Assembly: GCA_963768765.1 (NCBI GenBank)
Contig: CAVYJK010000021.1
Span: 248,001-312,000 of the forward strand
Source of the DNA: DASWLF01 sp963768765
GTDB taxonomy: Bacteria; Desulfobacterota; Desulfobaccia; Desulfobaccales; 0-14-0-80-60-11
Length of the DNA: 64,000 bases
Reading direction: 5' to 3'
The notes under the pieces were generated by a model that worked only from the letters and a program-made list of their open reading frames with translations, had not been told where the DNA came from and made no database searches. A program made the translations under genes and the position numbers. Numbering within the stretch: position 1 is the stretch's first letter; the number at the start of each line of letters is the position of its first letter. Shown here piece by piece: positions 55,376-64,000 of this stretch.

Positions 55376-55930
55376 ATGAGCGAAAACCGCGGCTTCCTGA
55401 AGATAATCGCCAGAGCCGTCACCGGGCTGTGGGGGGCCTTCACCGTGGTGCTGCGCCATCTCTTCAGGCGCCCCGTCACCGAGGAGTACCCCGAGTACAA
55501 GCGGCCGCTGCCGGCGCGCTCCCGAGCCCGCATCATCCTCACCCGGGACCCCGACGGCGAAGAACGCTGCGTCTCCTGTTTTCTCTGCGCCGCGGTCTGC
55601 CCCGTAAGCTGCATCTCCATGGAGGGGGCCGAACGGGAGGACGGGCGCCGTTGGGCTCCGTGGTTCCGCATCAATTTTGCCCGCTGCATATACTGCGGCC
55701 TGTGCGAGGAGGCCTGCCCCACCCTGGCCATCCAGTTGACGCCCGACTACGAATTCTGCCAGTACGACCTCCTGACCCTGGTGGCGGAAAAGGAAGACCT
55801 GCTGGTGGACCACGGCGGCAAAGACCAGGAATACAATTTTTACCGCTACGCCGGGGTGGCCATGGTGGGCGACAAGGGCACCCACCTCAACGAGGCCGAG
55901 CCGGTGAATCTTAAAAGCAATCTGCCTTAG
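55376..55930 (+). CDS. nuoI: NADH-quinone oxidoreductase subunit I
   Basis: The 184-residue subunit carries clusters N6a and N6b, with ligands in CVSCFLCAAVCPVSC and CIYCGLCEEACPTLAI. The N-terminal amphipathic segment (LKIIARAVTGLWGAFTVVLR) fits membrane contact. The C-terminal tail (about 55 residues) is a little longer than usual. It starts 24 bases after the methyltransferase and ends 24 bases before the copper ATPase. Confidence 0.96.
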   Translation: MSENRGFLKIIARAVTGLWGAFTVVLRHLFRRPVTEEYPEYKRPLPARSRARIILTRDPDGEERCVSCFLCAAVCPVSCISMEGAEREDGRRWAPWFRINFARCIYCGLCEEACPTLAIQLTPDYEFCQYDLLTLVAEKEDLLVDHGGKDQEYNFYRYAGVAMVGDKGTHLNEAEPVNLKSNLP

Positions 55931-55954
55931 CCGCCGCTGATCTCAGGAGACGCC

Positions 55955-58452
55955 ATGACCAAAAAGGCGCCGGAAAAAAAGAAAAAATCCCCCGCAGGCC
56001 GCCGCCAAGCCCCCAAAAAGGCCGTGACTCCCGAACTCCGGGACCCGGTCTGCGGCATGATGGTGCCGGCGGACAGCCCCCACCGGACCACGCACCGGGG
56101 GCAGGAGTACGCCTTCTGCAGCCCCCATTGTTTAGCAAGATTTAACGCCGACCCGGAACAATTTCTCGCCCGCGCGCGGCAGAGGCGAAGCCGGCCGCGG
56201 CCAAACCTGAGGAAGCGCCCCCAGCCGGGGCCTACACCTGCCCCATGCACCCGGAAGTCCGGCAAGCGACCCCCGGCCCTTGTCCCAAGTGCGGCATGGC
56301 CCTGGAGCCCGCCGCGGCCCCCCCGCCTTTAACCCGCACCCAGTGGGTCTGCCCCATGCATCCCGAGGTCGTGCAGGATGTCCCGGGGACCTGCCCCAAG
56401 TGCGGCATGGCCCTGGAGCCCCGCACCGTGGCCGCCGAGGAAGAAGAAAACCCCGAACTTATCGACATGCGCCGGCGCTTCTGGGCGGCCGTGGCGCTGA
56501 CCATCCCCCTCATCGTCATCGCCATGGGCGGCATGCTCCCGGGGCAACCCCTGGAGCGCCTGGCTGCCCCCCAGACCTGGGGCTGGGTGGAGCTCTTTCT
56601 CGCCACCCCCACGGTGCTCTGGGCCGGCTGGCCTTTCTTCGTGCGCTTCTGGCAGTCCCTGGTGCACCGCAGCCTGAACATGTTCTCCCTCATCGGCCTG
56701 GGCGTCAGCGTGGCCTACCTCTATAGCCTGGTGGCCAAGCTGGCGCCCGCCATCTTCCCGCCCTCCTTCCGCAGCGGCTCCGGTGAGGTGGCGGTCTATT
56801 TCGAGGCCGCGGCCTTCATCGTCACCCTGGTGCTGCTGGGCCAGGTGCTGGAACTCAAGGCCCGCAGCCAGACCAGCGCCGCCATCAAGGCCCTGCTGGG
56901 ACTGGCCCCCAAGACCGCCCGGAGGGTTGGGGCAGGCGGCGCCGAAGCAGACGTCCCCCTGGAGCAGGTCCAGGTGGGGGACCGCCTCCGGGTGCGGCCC
57001 GGCGAGAAGGTGCCGGTGGACGGCGTCATCCTGGAAGGCAAAAGCTCGGTGGACGAATCCATGATCACCGGCGAGCCCATCCCGGTGGAAAAGGGCCCCG
57101 GCGACCGGGTCATCGGCGCCACCATCAACGGCACCGGCGCCCTGGTGATGCGGGCCGAACGGGTGGGCGCCGGCACCCTCCTGGCCCAGATCGTCCAGAT
57201 GGTCTCCGAGGCCCAGCGCAGCCGGGCCCCCATCCAGCGGTTGGTGGACGTGGTGGCCGCCTACTTCGTGCCCGCGGTGGTGGCGGTGGCCGCGGCCACC
57301 TTCGTGGCCTGGGCCCTCCTCGGGCCCCAGCCCCGCATGGCCCACGCCATCATCAACGCCGTGGCGGTGCTGATCATCGCCTGCCCCTGCGCCCTGGGCC
57401 TGGCCACCCCCATGTCCATCATGGTGGCCACCGGCAAAGGGGCCACGGTGGGGGTGCTGTTCAAGAACGCCGAAGCCATCGAAGTGCTGCGCCAGGTGGA
57501 CACCCTGGTGGTGGATAAAACCGGCACCCTCACGGAAGGCAAACCCAAACTCGTTACCGTGGCGCCGGTGGCGGGAACGGACGAAGCCACCCTGCTCCGC
57601 CTGGCGGCCAGCCTGGAGCGGGGCAGCGAACACCCCCTGGCCGCGGCCATCGTGGGCGGCGCCCAGGACCGAGGCCTCGAACTGGCCGAGGCCCAGGACT
57701 TTGCCTACGTCTCCGGCAAGGGGGTCACCGGCCGGGTGGACGGCCGGCCCGTCGCCCTGGGAAACCGACATCTGCTGGAAGACCTGGGCCTCGATCCGGG
57801 GGACCTGGTCGCCAGGGCCGAAGAGTTGCGCCGGGACGGCCAGACCGCCATGTTCGTGGCGGTGGACCGCCAGCCCGCCGGCCTCATCGGGGTGGCGGAC
57901 CCCATCAAGGAGACCACCCCCGAGGCCATTCAGCGGCTGCACGAAGAAGGCATCCGGGTGGTGATGCTCACCGGCGACAGTCGCACCACCGCCAAGGCCG
58001 TGGCCGGCAAACTCGGCATCGACGAAGTGGTGGCGGAGGTCCTCCCCGACCAGAAGGCGGGCGCAGTGAAGGAATTTCAAGCCCAGGGCCGCATAGTGGC
58101 CATGGCCGGCGATGGCATCAACGATGCCCCGGCCCTGGCCCAGGCCCAGGTGGGCATCGCCATGGGCACCGGCACCGACGTGGCCATGGAGAGCGCCGGG
58201 GTGACCCTGGTCAAGGGGGATCTGCGGGGGATTGTCCGGGCCCGGCAGCTCAGCCGCCTGACCATGCGCAACATCAAGCAGAACCTGTTCTTCGCCTTTG
58301 TTTACAACAGCCTGGGCATCCCCATTGCGGCCGGGGTCCTCTACCCGTGGTTCGGCATCCTGCTCAGCCCGGTCATCGCCGCGGCGGCCATGAGCTTTTC
58401 TTCGGTCTCCGTGGTGGGCAACGCCCTCAGGCTGCGCCGGGCGAAATTATAA
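55955..58452 (+). CDS. Copper-type P1B-ATPase with YHS and two HMBD domains (frameshifted)
   Basis: ATG 55955 opens a Lys-rich start and a YHS domain (DPVCGMMVPADSPHRTTHRG, FCSPHCLARFNADPEQF). The frame then breaks in the CG run near 56170-56177; deleting one CG restores it to give AEAKPAAAKPEEAPPAGAYT. Two heavy-metal-binding repeats follow (YTCPMHPEV...CPKCGMAL; CPMHPEVVQDVPGTCPKCGM). The ATPase body (about 735 residues) has the metal motif IIACPCALGLATP, DKTGTLTEG, SEHPLAAAIVGG, GDGINDAPALAQA, and FVYNSLGIPIAA with MSFSSVSVVGNA, the Cu+ (P1B-1) signature. It exports Cu+ from the cytosol. It is inserted between nuoI and nuoJ. Confidence 0.9.
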
Positions 58453-58466
58453 ACGAGACCCCTTTT

Positions 58467-58976
58467 ATGAGTTTATACGCCGTCATCTTCTACACCCTGG
58501 GAACCGTAATCCTGGTGTCCACGGCCTTGGCCATCACCCGGCGCAACGTGATGCACGCCGTCGTCTATCTGGTCATTTCTTTCATTGCCACGGCCCTGTT
58601 GTTTTATCTCCTGGGCGCGCCTCTGCTGGCGGCCCTGGAGGTCATCATCTACGCCGGGGCCATCATGGTCCTGTTCCTGTTCCTCGTCATGATGCTGGAA
58701 ATCGGCAAATCCCCTAAGACCACGAGGGCCTTCCTGCGGCAATGGCTGCCGGCCTTGGGTCTGGGAGCCGTATCCCTGGCCGTCACCGTAATCCTGCTGT
58801 TGGCGGAGTCCGGCGCCGGCTCGCCCCTGCAGTCGGCCATGGCCTCGCCCCTGGCCTTCGGCCGGTTTCTGTTTGAGCGCTACTGGTTCTCGGTGGAAAT
58901 CGCCTCGTATCTGCTGTTCGTGGCCCTGGTGGGGGCCCTGTACCTTGGCCGCGGCGCCGGGAAAACCGGAGGCTAG
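58467..58976 (+). CDS. nuoJ: NADH-quinone oxidoreductase subunit J
   Basis: The 169-residue subunit has five helices. The conserved segment GAPLLAALEVIIYAGAIMVL with the glycine/Tyr pi-bulge helix is present, followed by FLFLVMMLEIG. ATG 58467 lies 14 bases after the ATPase stop, and nuoK follows within three bases. Confidence 0.95.
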   Translation: MSLYAVIFYTLGTVILVSTALAITRRNVMHAVVYLVISFIATALLFYLLGAPLLAALEVIIYAGAIMVLFLFLVMMLEIGKSPKTTRAFLRQWLPALGLGAVSLAVTVILLLAESGAGSPLQSAMASPLAFGRFLFERYWFSVEIASYLLFVALVGALYLGRGAGKTGG

Positions 58977-58979
58977 CGC

Positions 58980-59290
58980 ATGATTCCCTAGTTCCTTACA
59001 GCCACGTGCTGGTGCTGGCGGGAGTCCTCTTCCTCATGGGCGCCGCCTGCGCTGTGGCCCGCCGCAACCTCATCATGATCTTGATCGGCGTGGAAGTCAT
59101 GCTGAACGCCTCGGGCCTCGCCCTGATCGGCGCCTCCCTCTTCTGGCAGCAACTGGACGGCCAGGCCTTCGTCATCTTCATCATGGCGGTGGCCTCCTCG
59201 GAAGTGGCGGTGGGCCTGGCCCTGATCGTTTACTCCCACCGGCGCACCGGCACGGTGAACGCCGATGACTACAATCTTATGAAGGGCTGA
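58980..59290 (+). CDS. nuoK: NADH-quinone oxidoreductase subunit K (N-terminal frameshift)
   Basis: From ATG 58980, behind GGAGGCTAGCGC, the first codons read MIP and then a stop. Adding one C to the CCC at 58986-58988 gives MIPLVPYSHVLVLAGVLFLM, which matches the MIPL start of E. coli NuoK. Without it, translation would begin at GTG 59006 and lack eight residues. The body is normal, with the membrane Glu in ILIGVEVMLNASGLAL and a second in SSEVAVGLALIV, both needed for proton pumping. I take this as a missing base. Confidence 0.93.
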
Positions 59291-59291
59291 C

Positions 59292-61259
59292 GTGAAGCTA
59301 ATTCTTCTCCTCCTGCTCCTGTTTCCCCTGGGGGGCAGCTTCATCAACGCCGTGGCGGGCCGGTTCCTGCCCCGGCGGCTGGTGGAGACCGTGGCCTGCC
59401 TGGGGGTCCTGGGGTCCCTGGCCATGGCCGGTATCGCCTTGGCCGTCGCCGGACGGCAGACGTATAACCTCACCTTCTTCAGTTGGATCGTCACCGGTGA
59501 TTTCTCTGCGGCCATGAACGCCTACTTTGACCCCCTGGCCGCGGTCATGGCCCTGATGGTGACCTTTGTGGCCAGCCTCATCCACCTCTATTCCGTGGCC
59601 TTTATGCGTGAAGAAGGGGATTATGTACGTTACTTTTGCTTTCTGAACCTGTTTGTCTTCGCCATGCTGGTGATCACCGTGGCGGACAGCCTCATCTTCG
59701 TCTACCTGGGCTGGGAGGGGGTGGGGTTCTGCTCCTATGCCTTGATCGGCTTCTGGTACACGGAGGCGGCCAACACCACCGCGGGCCGCAAAGCCTTTAT
59801 CCTGACGCGGATTGGCGATGTGGCCTTCGGGGTGGCCCTGGCCCTGTTTTTCGTCCTGTTCCAAAGTTTTTCCATTTCCTCCATCAATGCTCAAGTCACC
59901 TCCTTGACCCCGGCCCTGGCTACGGTTTTGGCCCTGCTGCTGCTGTGGGCCGCGGCGGGCAAATCCGCCCAACTGCCGCTGACGGTGTGGCTGCCGGACG
60001 CCATGGCCGGCCCCACCCCCGTGTCGGCCCTGATCCACGCGGCCACCATGGTCACTGCCGGCGTTTATCTGCTCATGAGGCTCTTCCCGGTGGTCCAGCT
60101 CTCCCCCCTGGCCATGCTGGTCATCGCCGGGGTGGGCTCGGTCACGGCCCTTTATGCCGGCCTGGCGGCCTGCGTCCAACCGGATCTTAAGAAGTCCCTG
60201 GCGTACTCCACCATCAGCCAGGTGGGCTACATGATCCTGGCGGTGGGTGCCGCGGATATCGTGGGCGGCATGTTCCACCTGCTATCCCACGCCTTCTTCA
60301 AGGCCCTGCTTTTTTTGGCGGCGGGGATCATGATTCAGGCCCTTAATGAAGAACATGACATCTTTAAGATGGGCAACCTGCGCCGCCTGATGCCCGCGGT
60401 CTCTTACCTCTTTCTGGGCGGCTCCCTGTGTCTGAGCGCTTTTCCCCTGCTGGGAGGCTTCTTCAGCAAGGACCGCATCCTGCTGGCCACCTTTTTGCAC
60501 CCGGAAATCAGCTACAAAATCTTCTGGGGCATTGCCGCGGTGGGGGCCTTGCTCACCCCCTTTTACAGCTTTCGCCTTTACTTTGTGGCCTTCCAGGAGC
60601 GGCCCGACGGCCCCGGGGCTTTAGATCTCCGGCCCTATCCCCGCTCCATGGTATGGGTCCTGTGGCCCCTGGTGGTGCTGGCCCTGGCCGACGGGTTGCT
60701 GAATCTCCCCGGTGGGTTCGGCAAGAACTTTCTGGGGCAATATCTGGCGCCCGTACCCGGGGCCCGCCCGGATCTGGGCGCCCCCGCCTGGCTGGAATGG
60801 ACCATGGGAATCGGCAGCGCTTCCCTGGTGGTGGTGGTGACCGGCCTGACTTACCTTTATTACCGCCGGCCTCGCCAAGGCCTGCGGCCCTGGTTCCACG
60901 AGGTGCTTTTCCAGGCCTTTTATCTGGACCGCCTGTACCTGGCTGCCATCGTCCAGCCGTATCAAAAGATTTCCCAATTCTTATGGCAGAAAGTGGACAA
61001 TCTCATCTTCGACCAGGGATACATCAAGCTGGCCCAGGGCGTCTTTCGTCCCTATCGGGCCATGACCTGGTTCATCTGGCAGGAAATCGATGAACGGGGT
61101 ATTGATGAGGGAGTCGTGAAAGCCGCCTCCGGGTTCCTCTCTCTTTCCGGCATCATAGGACTCTGGACCACCGGCAGGCTTTCCACCTATCTCAAAATGC
61201 TGCTTTTGGGGTTGACCTTGTTTCTCGGCGCCCTGGCGGTGAGTTGGTACCTCTGGTAA
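59292..61259 (+). CDS. nuoL: NADH-quinone oxidoreductase subunit L
   Basis: The 655-residue antiporter-like subunit has about 16 helices and the long lateral helix at the end. Glu in VYLGWEGVGFCSYALIGFW, the Lys in WAAAGKSAQLPLTVWLPDAM and the HAATMVTAGVYLLMR channel segment are intact. Start codon is GTG 59292. It follows nuoK by one base and precedes nuoM by 13. Confidence 0.96.
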   Translation: MKLILLLLLLFPLGGSFINAVAGRFLPRRLVETVACLGVLGSLAMAGIALAVAGRQTYNLTFFSWIVTGDFSAAMNAYFDPLAAVMALMVTFVASLIHLYSVAFMREEGDYVRYFCFLNLFVFAMLVITVADSLIFVYLGWEGVGFCSYALIGFWYTEAANTTAGRKAFILTRIGDVAFGVALALFFVLFQSFSISSINAQVTSLTPALATVLALLLLWAAAGKSAQLPLTVWLPDAMAGPTPVSALIHAATMVTAGVYLLMRLFPVVQLSPLAMLVIAGVGSVTALYAGLAACVQPDLKKSLAYSTISQVGYMILAVGAADIVGGMFHLLSHAFFKALLFLAAGIMIQALNEEHDIFKMGNLRRLMPAVSYLFLGGSLCLSAFPLLGGFFSKDRILLATFLHPEISYKIFWGIAAVGALLTPFYSFRLYFVAFQERPDGPGALDLRPYPRSMVWVLWPLVVLALADGLLNLPGGFGKNFLGQYLAPVPGARPDLGAPAWLEWTMGIGSASLVVVVTGLTYLYYRRPRQGLRPWFHEVLFQAFYLDRLYLAAIVQPYQKISQFLWQKVDNLIFDQGYIKLAQGVFRPYRAMTWFIWQEIDERGIDEGVVKAASGFLSLSGIIGLWTTGRLSTYLKMLLLGLTLFLGALAVSWYLW

Positions 61260-61272
61260 CGGAGACCTGGCC

Positions 61273-62779
61273 ATGCTGAAGTTCCCCCTGCTTTCCATCA
61301 TTATCTTTCTCCCCATCCTGGGCAGTTTTTTGGCTCTGGCCACCGGCCGCAACCCCCGTTTGTGCCGCTGGACTTGCCTGGTGGTGACCCTGGCCGAGGT
61401 GGGGTTGGTGGGCTTCATAATTTTTCTCAACCTCAAGCCCCAATATGGGCCCAGCGGCATCTGGCTGCTGCGGGAAGACTATCCCTGGATCGAATGGCTG
61501 GGGGCCACTTACAGCCTGACCTTGGATGGCATCAGCCTGATGCTCGTGGCTGCTTACCGCCTTCATCAATGTCCTCTGCGTGCTCATCTCCTGGAAGGCC
61601 ATCAATGTCAAGGTGGGCTCCTTCCATTTCTTTCTGCTCTTTCTGGAAGGGTGCCTCCAGGGCCTCTTTATGGCCAATGATCTCTTATTGTTTTACCTTT
61701 TCTGGGAGGTTCAGCTCATTCCCATGTTCTTCCTGGTGGGCATCTGGGGCCATGCCAATCGCATCCACGCGGCCGTCAAGTTCATCCTTTACACTGTGGC
61801 CGGCAGCCTGTTGATGCTCATCGCCCTCATCGCCCTATATATCATTCACGGGCAGGAAACCGGCGTCTACACCTTCGCCTGGTACGAGTTGATGCACACC
61901 CATCTTAGCTACCCGGTGGAGGTCCTGCTGTTCGCCGCCTTCCTCCTGGCTTTTGGCATCAAGATTCCCCTCATTCCGGTGCACACCTGGCTGCCCGACA
62001 CCCATACCGAGGCTCCCACGGCCGGCAGTGTAGACCTGGCCGGGCTGCTATTGAAGACCGGGGTGTATGCCCTTTTCCGGTTCGGCATCCCCCTCTTTCC
62101 CAACGCTGCTAAGCTTTTTGGGCCGGCGCTCCTGGCCCTGGGGTTGGGAGGTCTGTTTTATGCCGCCTGGATCGCCCTGTGCCAAACCGACATCAAGCGG
62201 CTGGTGGCCTATTCCAGTATCTCCCACATGGGAATGATAATCATCGGCGTGGCCATCTGGAACCCGGTGAGCCTCAGCGGCGCCGTCCTGCAAATGATCA
62301 ACCACGGCCTTTCCACCTCGGCCCTCTTCATCATGGTGGGCATGCTGGATGAGCGCATCGATTCCCGGGAGTTTGCCGTCCTGGGCGGGCTCTGGGGCAA
62401 GATCCCGGTGTTCAGCGCCTTTTTCCTGTTCTTTGCCCTGTCTTCCCTGGGCCTGCCTGGCCTCAACAATTTCGTGGGCGAAATCCTGATCCTGGTGGGC
62501 ACCTTCAAGGCCAGGCCCATTATCGCCATCCTGGGTTTTGCCGGCATAGTCTTCGGAGTGATCTATATCCTGCGGATGGTACAGGACTCCTTGTTCGGAG
62601 TGCCCCGCAAAGAACACGTGCTCTGGGATATTACGCCCCGGGAATACGTGACTCTGTGGGCCCTGGCCCTGGCCGTGCTGTTTATCGGCCTGCACCCCGG
62701 ACCCGTCCTGCGGGTGCTGGACCCCGCGGTGCAGCACATGATCCAGCAAACCGCGCAAGTCGCCCTGCTGCGGATGTAA
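61273..62779 (+). CDS. nuoM: NADH-quinone oxidoreductase subunit M (frameshifted)
   Basis: The frame from ATG 61273 runs to LTLDGISLMLVA. Removing one G of the pair 61548-61549 joins LLTAFINVLCVLISWKAINV in the next frame, which is the conserved run of NuoM. The rest is complete: the Glu in LLFYLFWEVQLIPMFFLVGI, IKIPLIPVHTWLPDTHTEAP and LVAYSSISHMGMIIIGVAIW. The repaired length is about 501 residues, normal for NuoM. A truly broken nuoM would disable complex I, so sequence error is likely. Confidence 0.94.
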
Positions 62780-62832
62780 TGGGCACGGCTCGCCGTGCCC
62801 CTACAAAATAAAATTACTTCTGGCAACGACTA

Positions 62833-62924
62833 TAAGTCCCCCTTTCTTAAAGGGGGATTTAGGGGGATTATTAAGCGGCTATATACAAATCCCCCCTTAC
62901 CCCCTTTAGGAAAGGGGGGGATTA
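62833..62924. repeat. CCCCCTTT-AAAGGGGG repeat, inverted pair
   Basis: GTCCCCCTTTCTTAAAGGGG followed by GATTTAGGGGGATT (62836-62869), then the same unit inverted (62887-62924). Between nuoM and wrbA. A single copy lies after wrbA at 63615-63652. Confidence 0.85.
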
Positions 62925-62952
62925 CACAATCTGGTCTGTGAGGAACGTACCT

Positions 62953-63568
62953 ATGAAGATTCTGGTTGTCTACTACTCCATGTACGGCCACCTGCTCCAC
63001 ATGGCCCGGGCCGTGGCCGAAGGGGCCCAGGCGGTGGCAGGCGCGGAGGTCATCCTGCGCCGGGTGGAGGAGTTCGAATCCATCAAGGAAAAGATCCAGG
63101 CCAGCATGCACGGCCGTCTGGTGGAGGAGCAGCAGAAAGAGATCCCCTTCTGTCACCCTGGAAGATCTGGAGGCCGCGGACGGCATCATCTTCGGCACCC
63201 CCACCCGGTACGGCAACATGACCGCCCAGATGAAGGCCCTCTTCGATTCCACCGTGGACCTGTGGGCTAAAGGGGCCCTGGAAGGCAAGCCCGCCGGGGT
63301 CTTCACCTCCACCGCCACCACCCACGGCGGCCAGGAGACCACCCTGCTCACCATGATGGTGCCCTTGCTACACTTGGGGATGATCATCGTGGGGGTGCCC
63401 TACTCGGTGCCGGGCATGTCCCATAGCGAGGCCCGGGGCGGCACCCCTTACGGGGCCTCCACCATCGCCGGGGGGAGAAACGAGCTCCACCCCACCCGGG
63501 AGGACCTGGACATCGCCCGGGCCCTGGGCCGCCGGGTGGCCGAGGTGACCAAAAAGCTGAGGGGATGA
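62953..63568 (+). CDS. wrbA: NAD(P)H:quinone oxidoreductase, WrbA type (frameshifted)
   Basis: Flavodoxin-like FMN protein that reduces quinones by two electrons. ATG 62953 opens KILVVYYSMYGHLLHMARAV. One extra T of the pair 63148-63149 breaks the frame; with it removed the chain reads QKEIPSVTLEDLEAADGI, then FGTPTRYGNMTAQMKALFDS and TATTHGGQETTLLTMM. About 204 residues, normal for WrbA. It sits between nuoM and nuoN, flanked on both sides by the CCCCCTTT repeat family, so it may be an insertion into the operon. Confidence 0.9.
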
Positions 63569-63614
63569 TTGGGGGGAAGCTCGCGTCCTTTAAGCACCTG
63601 GATTTGGGGTAATA

Positions 63615-63652
63615 AAGTCCCCCTTTCCCAAAGGGGAATTTAGGGGGATTTG
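63615..63652. repeat. CCCCCTTT-AAAGGGG repeat, single copy
   Basis: AAGTCCCCCTTTCCCAAAGG then GGAATTTAGGGGGATT, the same unit as at 62836-62869, in the same orientation. It lies between wrbA and nuoN and ends 11 bases before the nuoN start. Confidence 0.85.
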
Positions 63653-63662
63653 GAAAAAAGTT

Positions 63663-64000
63663 ATGCACACCGACTGGATCGGCCTCCTCCCCGTCCTGAT
63701 CCTGGCTGCGGGGGGCACCATCATTTTCTCCACCGGGGCGCTCTGGCGGCGGCGCCCCCGGGGGCTGCTCTTTGCCCTGGCCCTGCTCAGCGCCCTGGCC
63801 GCCGCCGCGGTTGCGGCGCTGGTGGCACCTGGGCTCCCGACTTCCGAAGGCATGGTGGACCTGGGGGGCTACGCCCGGTTCTTCACTTTTCTGTTGCTGG
63901 CCATCGTCCTGCTGACGCTGCTGTTCGTCCGCCAGTACGCCGAAAATCGGTCCCTCGCCGGCGATGAGCTTTACGCCCTCCTGCTCTTCGCCGCCTTAGG
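63663..64000 (+). CDS. nuoN: NADH-quinone oxidoreductase subunit N (partial)
   Basis: The frame from ATG 63663 (MHTDWIGLLPVLILAAGG) stays open to the window end, giving 112 residues. Three membrane helices are visible, and the third segment (FFTFLLLAIVLLTLLFVRQ followed by DELYALLLFAALG) is the typical NuoN/antiporter-like start, where E-x-Y-A-L-L-L-F precedes the channel helices. It completes the nuo gene set. Ribosome site is weak and the repeat lies directly upstream. Confidence 0.9.
   Translation, partial: MHTDWIGLLPVLILAAGGTIIFSTGALWRRRPRGLLFALALLSALAAAAVAALVAPGLPTSEGMVDLGGYARFFTFLLLAIVLLTLLFVRQYAENRSLAGDELYALLLFAAL

Overview
The window is about 64 kb of GC-rich bacterial chromosome. 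Gene content suggests an anaerobic or microaerophilic deltaproteobacterium in the broad sense (Desulfobacterota/Syntrophobacterales-like). The signs are a TupABC-type tungstate transporter with a ModE-family regulator, an HpnN-type hopanoid exporter, a Tad-pilus fragment, a PPi-dependent phosphofructokinase, a transaldolase/phosphoglucose isomerase fusion and a nuo operon with fused NuoBCD. The taxonomic call is inference from gene content only. I found no rRNA, tRNA or CRISPR array.

Layout. (1) 1-5.6 kb, minus strand: the N-terminus of a sensor protein, then a Tad/Flp-pilus-like operon read right to left (secretin, small lipoprotein, TPR/LytR_C lipoprotein, TPR lipoprotein) with a promoter at its head and an intrinsic terminator at its end. 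(2) 6.3-9.7 kb, plus: a lytic transglycosylase and a PrsT-like TPR lipoprotein. (3) 10.1-15.4 kb, minus: a small hypothetical gene, arabinose-5-phosphate isomerase, and an HpnN/MlaC pair for lipid (probably hopanoid) traffic. (4) 15.7-19.7 kb, plus: a ModE-like regulator, a broken TupA-like gene, tupABC and a DUF2156 gene, with two copies of a putative operator. (5) 19.9-29.4 kb: two unknown membrane proteins, a broken outer-membrane beta-barrel gene, a CHASE2 adenylate cyclase, an SH3/M48 protease pair, two unknown small genes and a sigma-54-type activator with an altered GAFTGA loop. (6) 29.5-43.1 kb, minus: a sugar-phosphate cluster (PPi-PFK, rpe, GNAT, pgl, zwf, gnd, HAD phosphatase, tal-pgi, rpiB, tkt) holding the complete oxidative and non-oxidative pentose phosphate pathway. 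(7) 43.5-46.2 kb, minus: two DUF2231 membrane proteins, one with a cytochrome b5 domain, and a UbiA prenyltransferase. (8) 46.5-64 kb, plus: nuoA-nuoBCD-E-F-G-H-[methyltransferase]-I-[copper P-type ATPase]-J-K-L-M-[WrbA]-N, cut by the window end in nuoN.

Together the last three blocks link sugar phosphate oxidation, which yields NADPH and pentoses, to a full 14-subunit-type complex I, with accessory quinone and heme genes nearby.

Two features run through the whole window. First, at least eleven single-base (once two-base) indels, mostly one extra base in a short homopolymer, interrupt otherwise intact genes including nuoM and nuoK. Sequence error is the likeliest cause, although several sites lie in plausible pseudogenes. 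Second, intergenic spaces are rich in palindromic repeat families: a three-part hairpin element in four copies, CCACCAAG-type inverted repeats in two copies, and CCCCCTTT-AAAGGGGG elements flanking wrbA.
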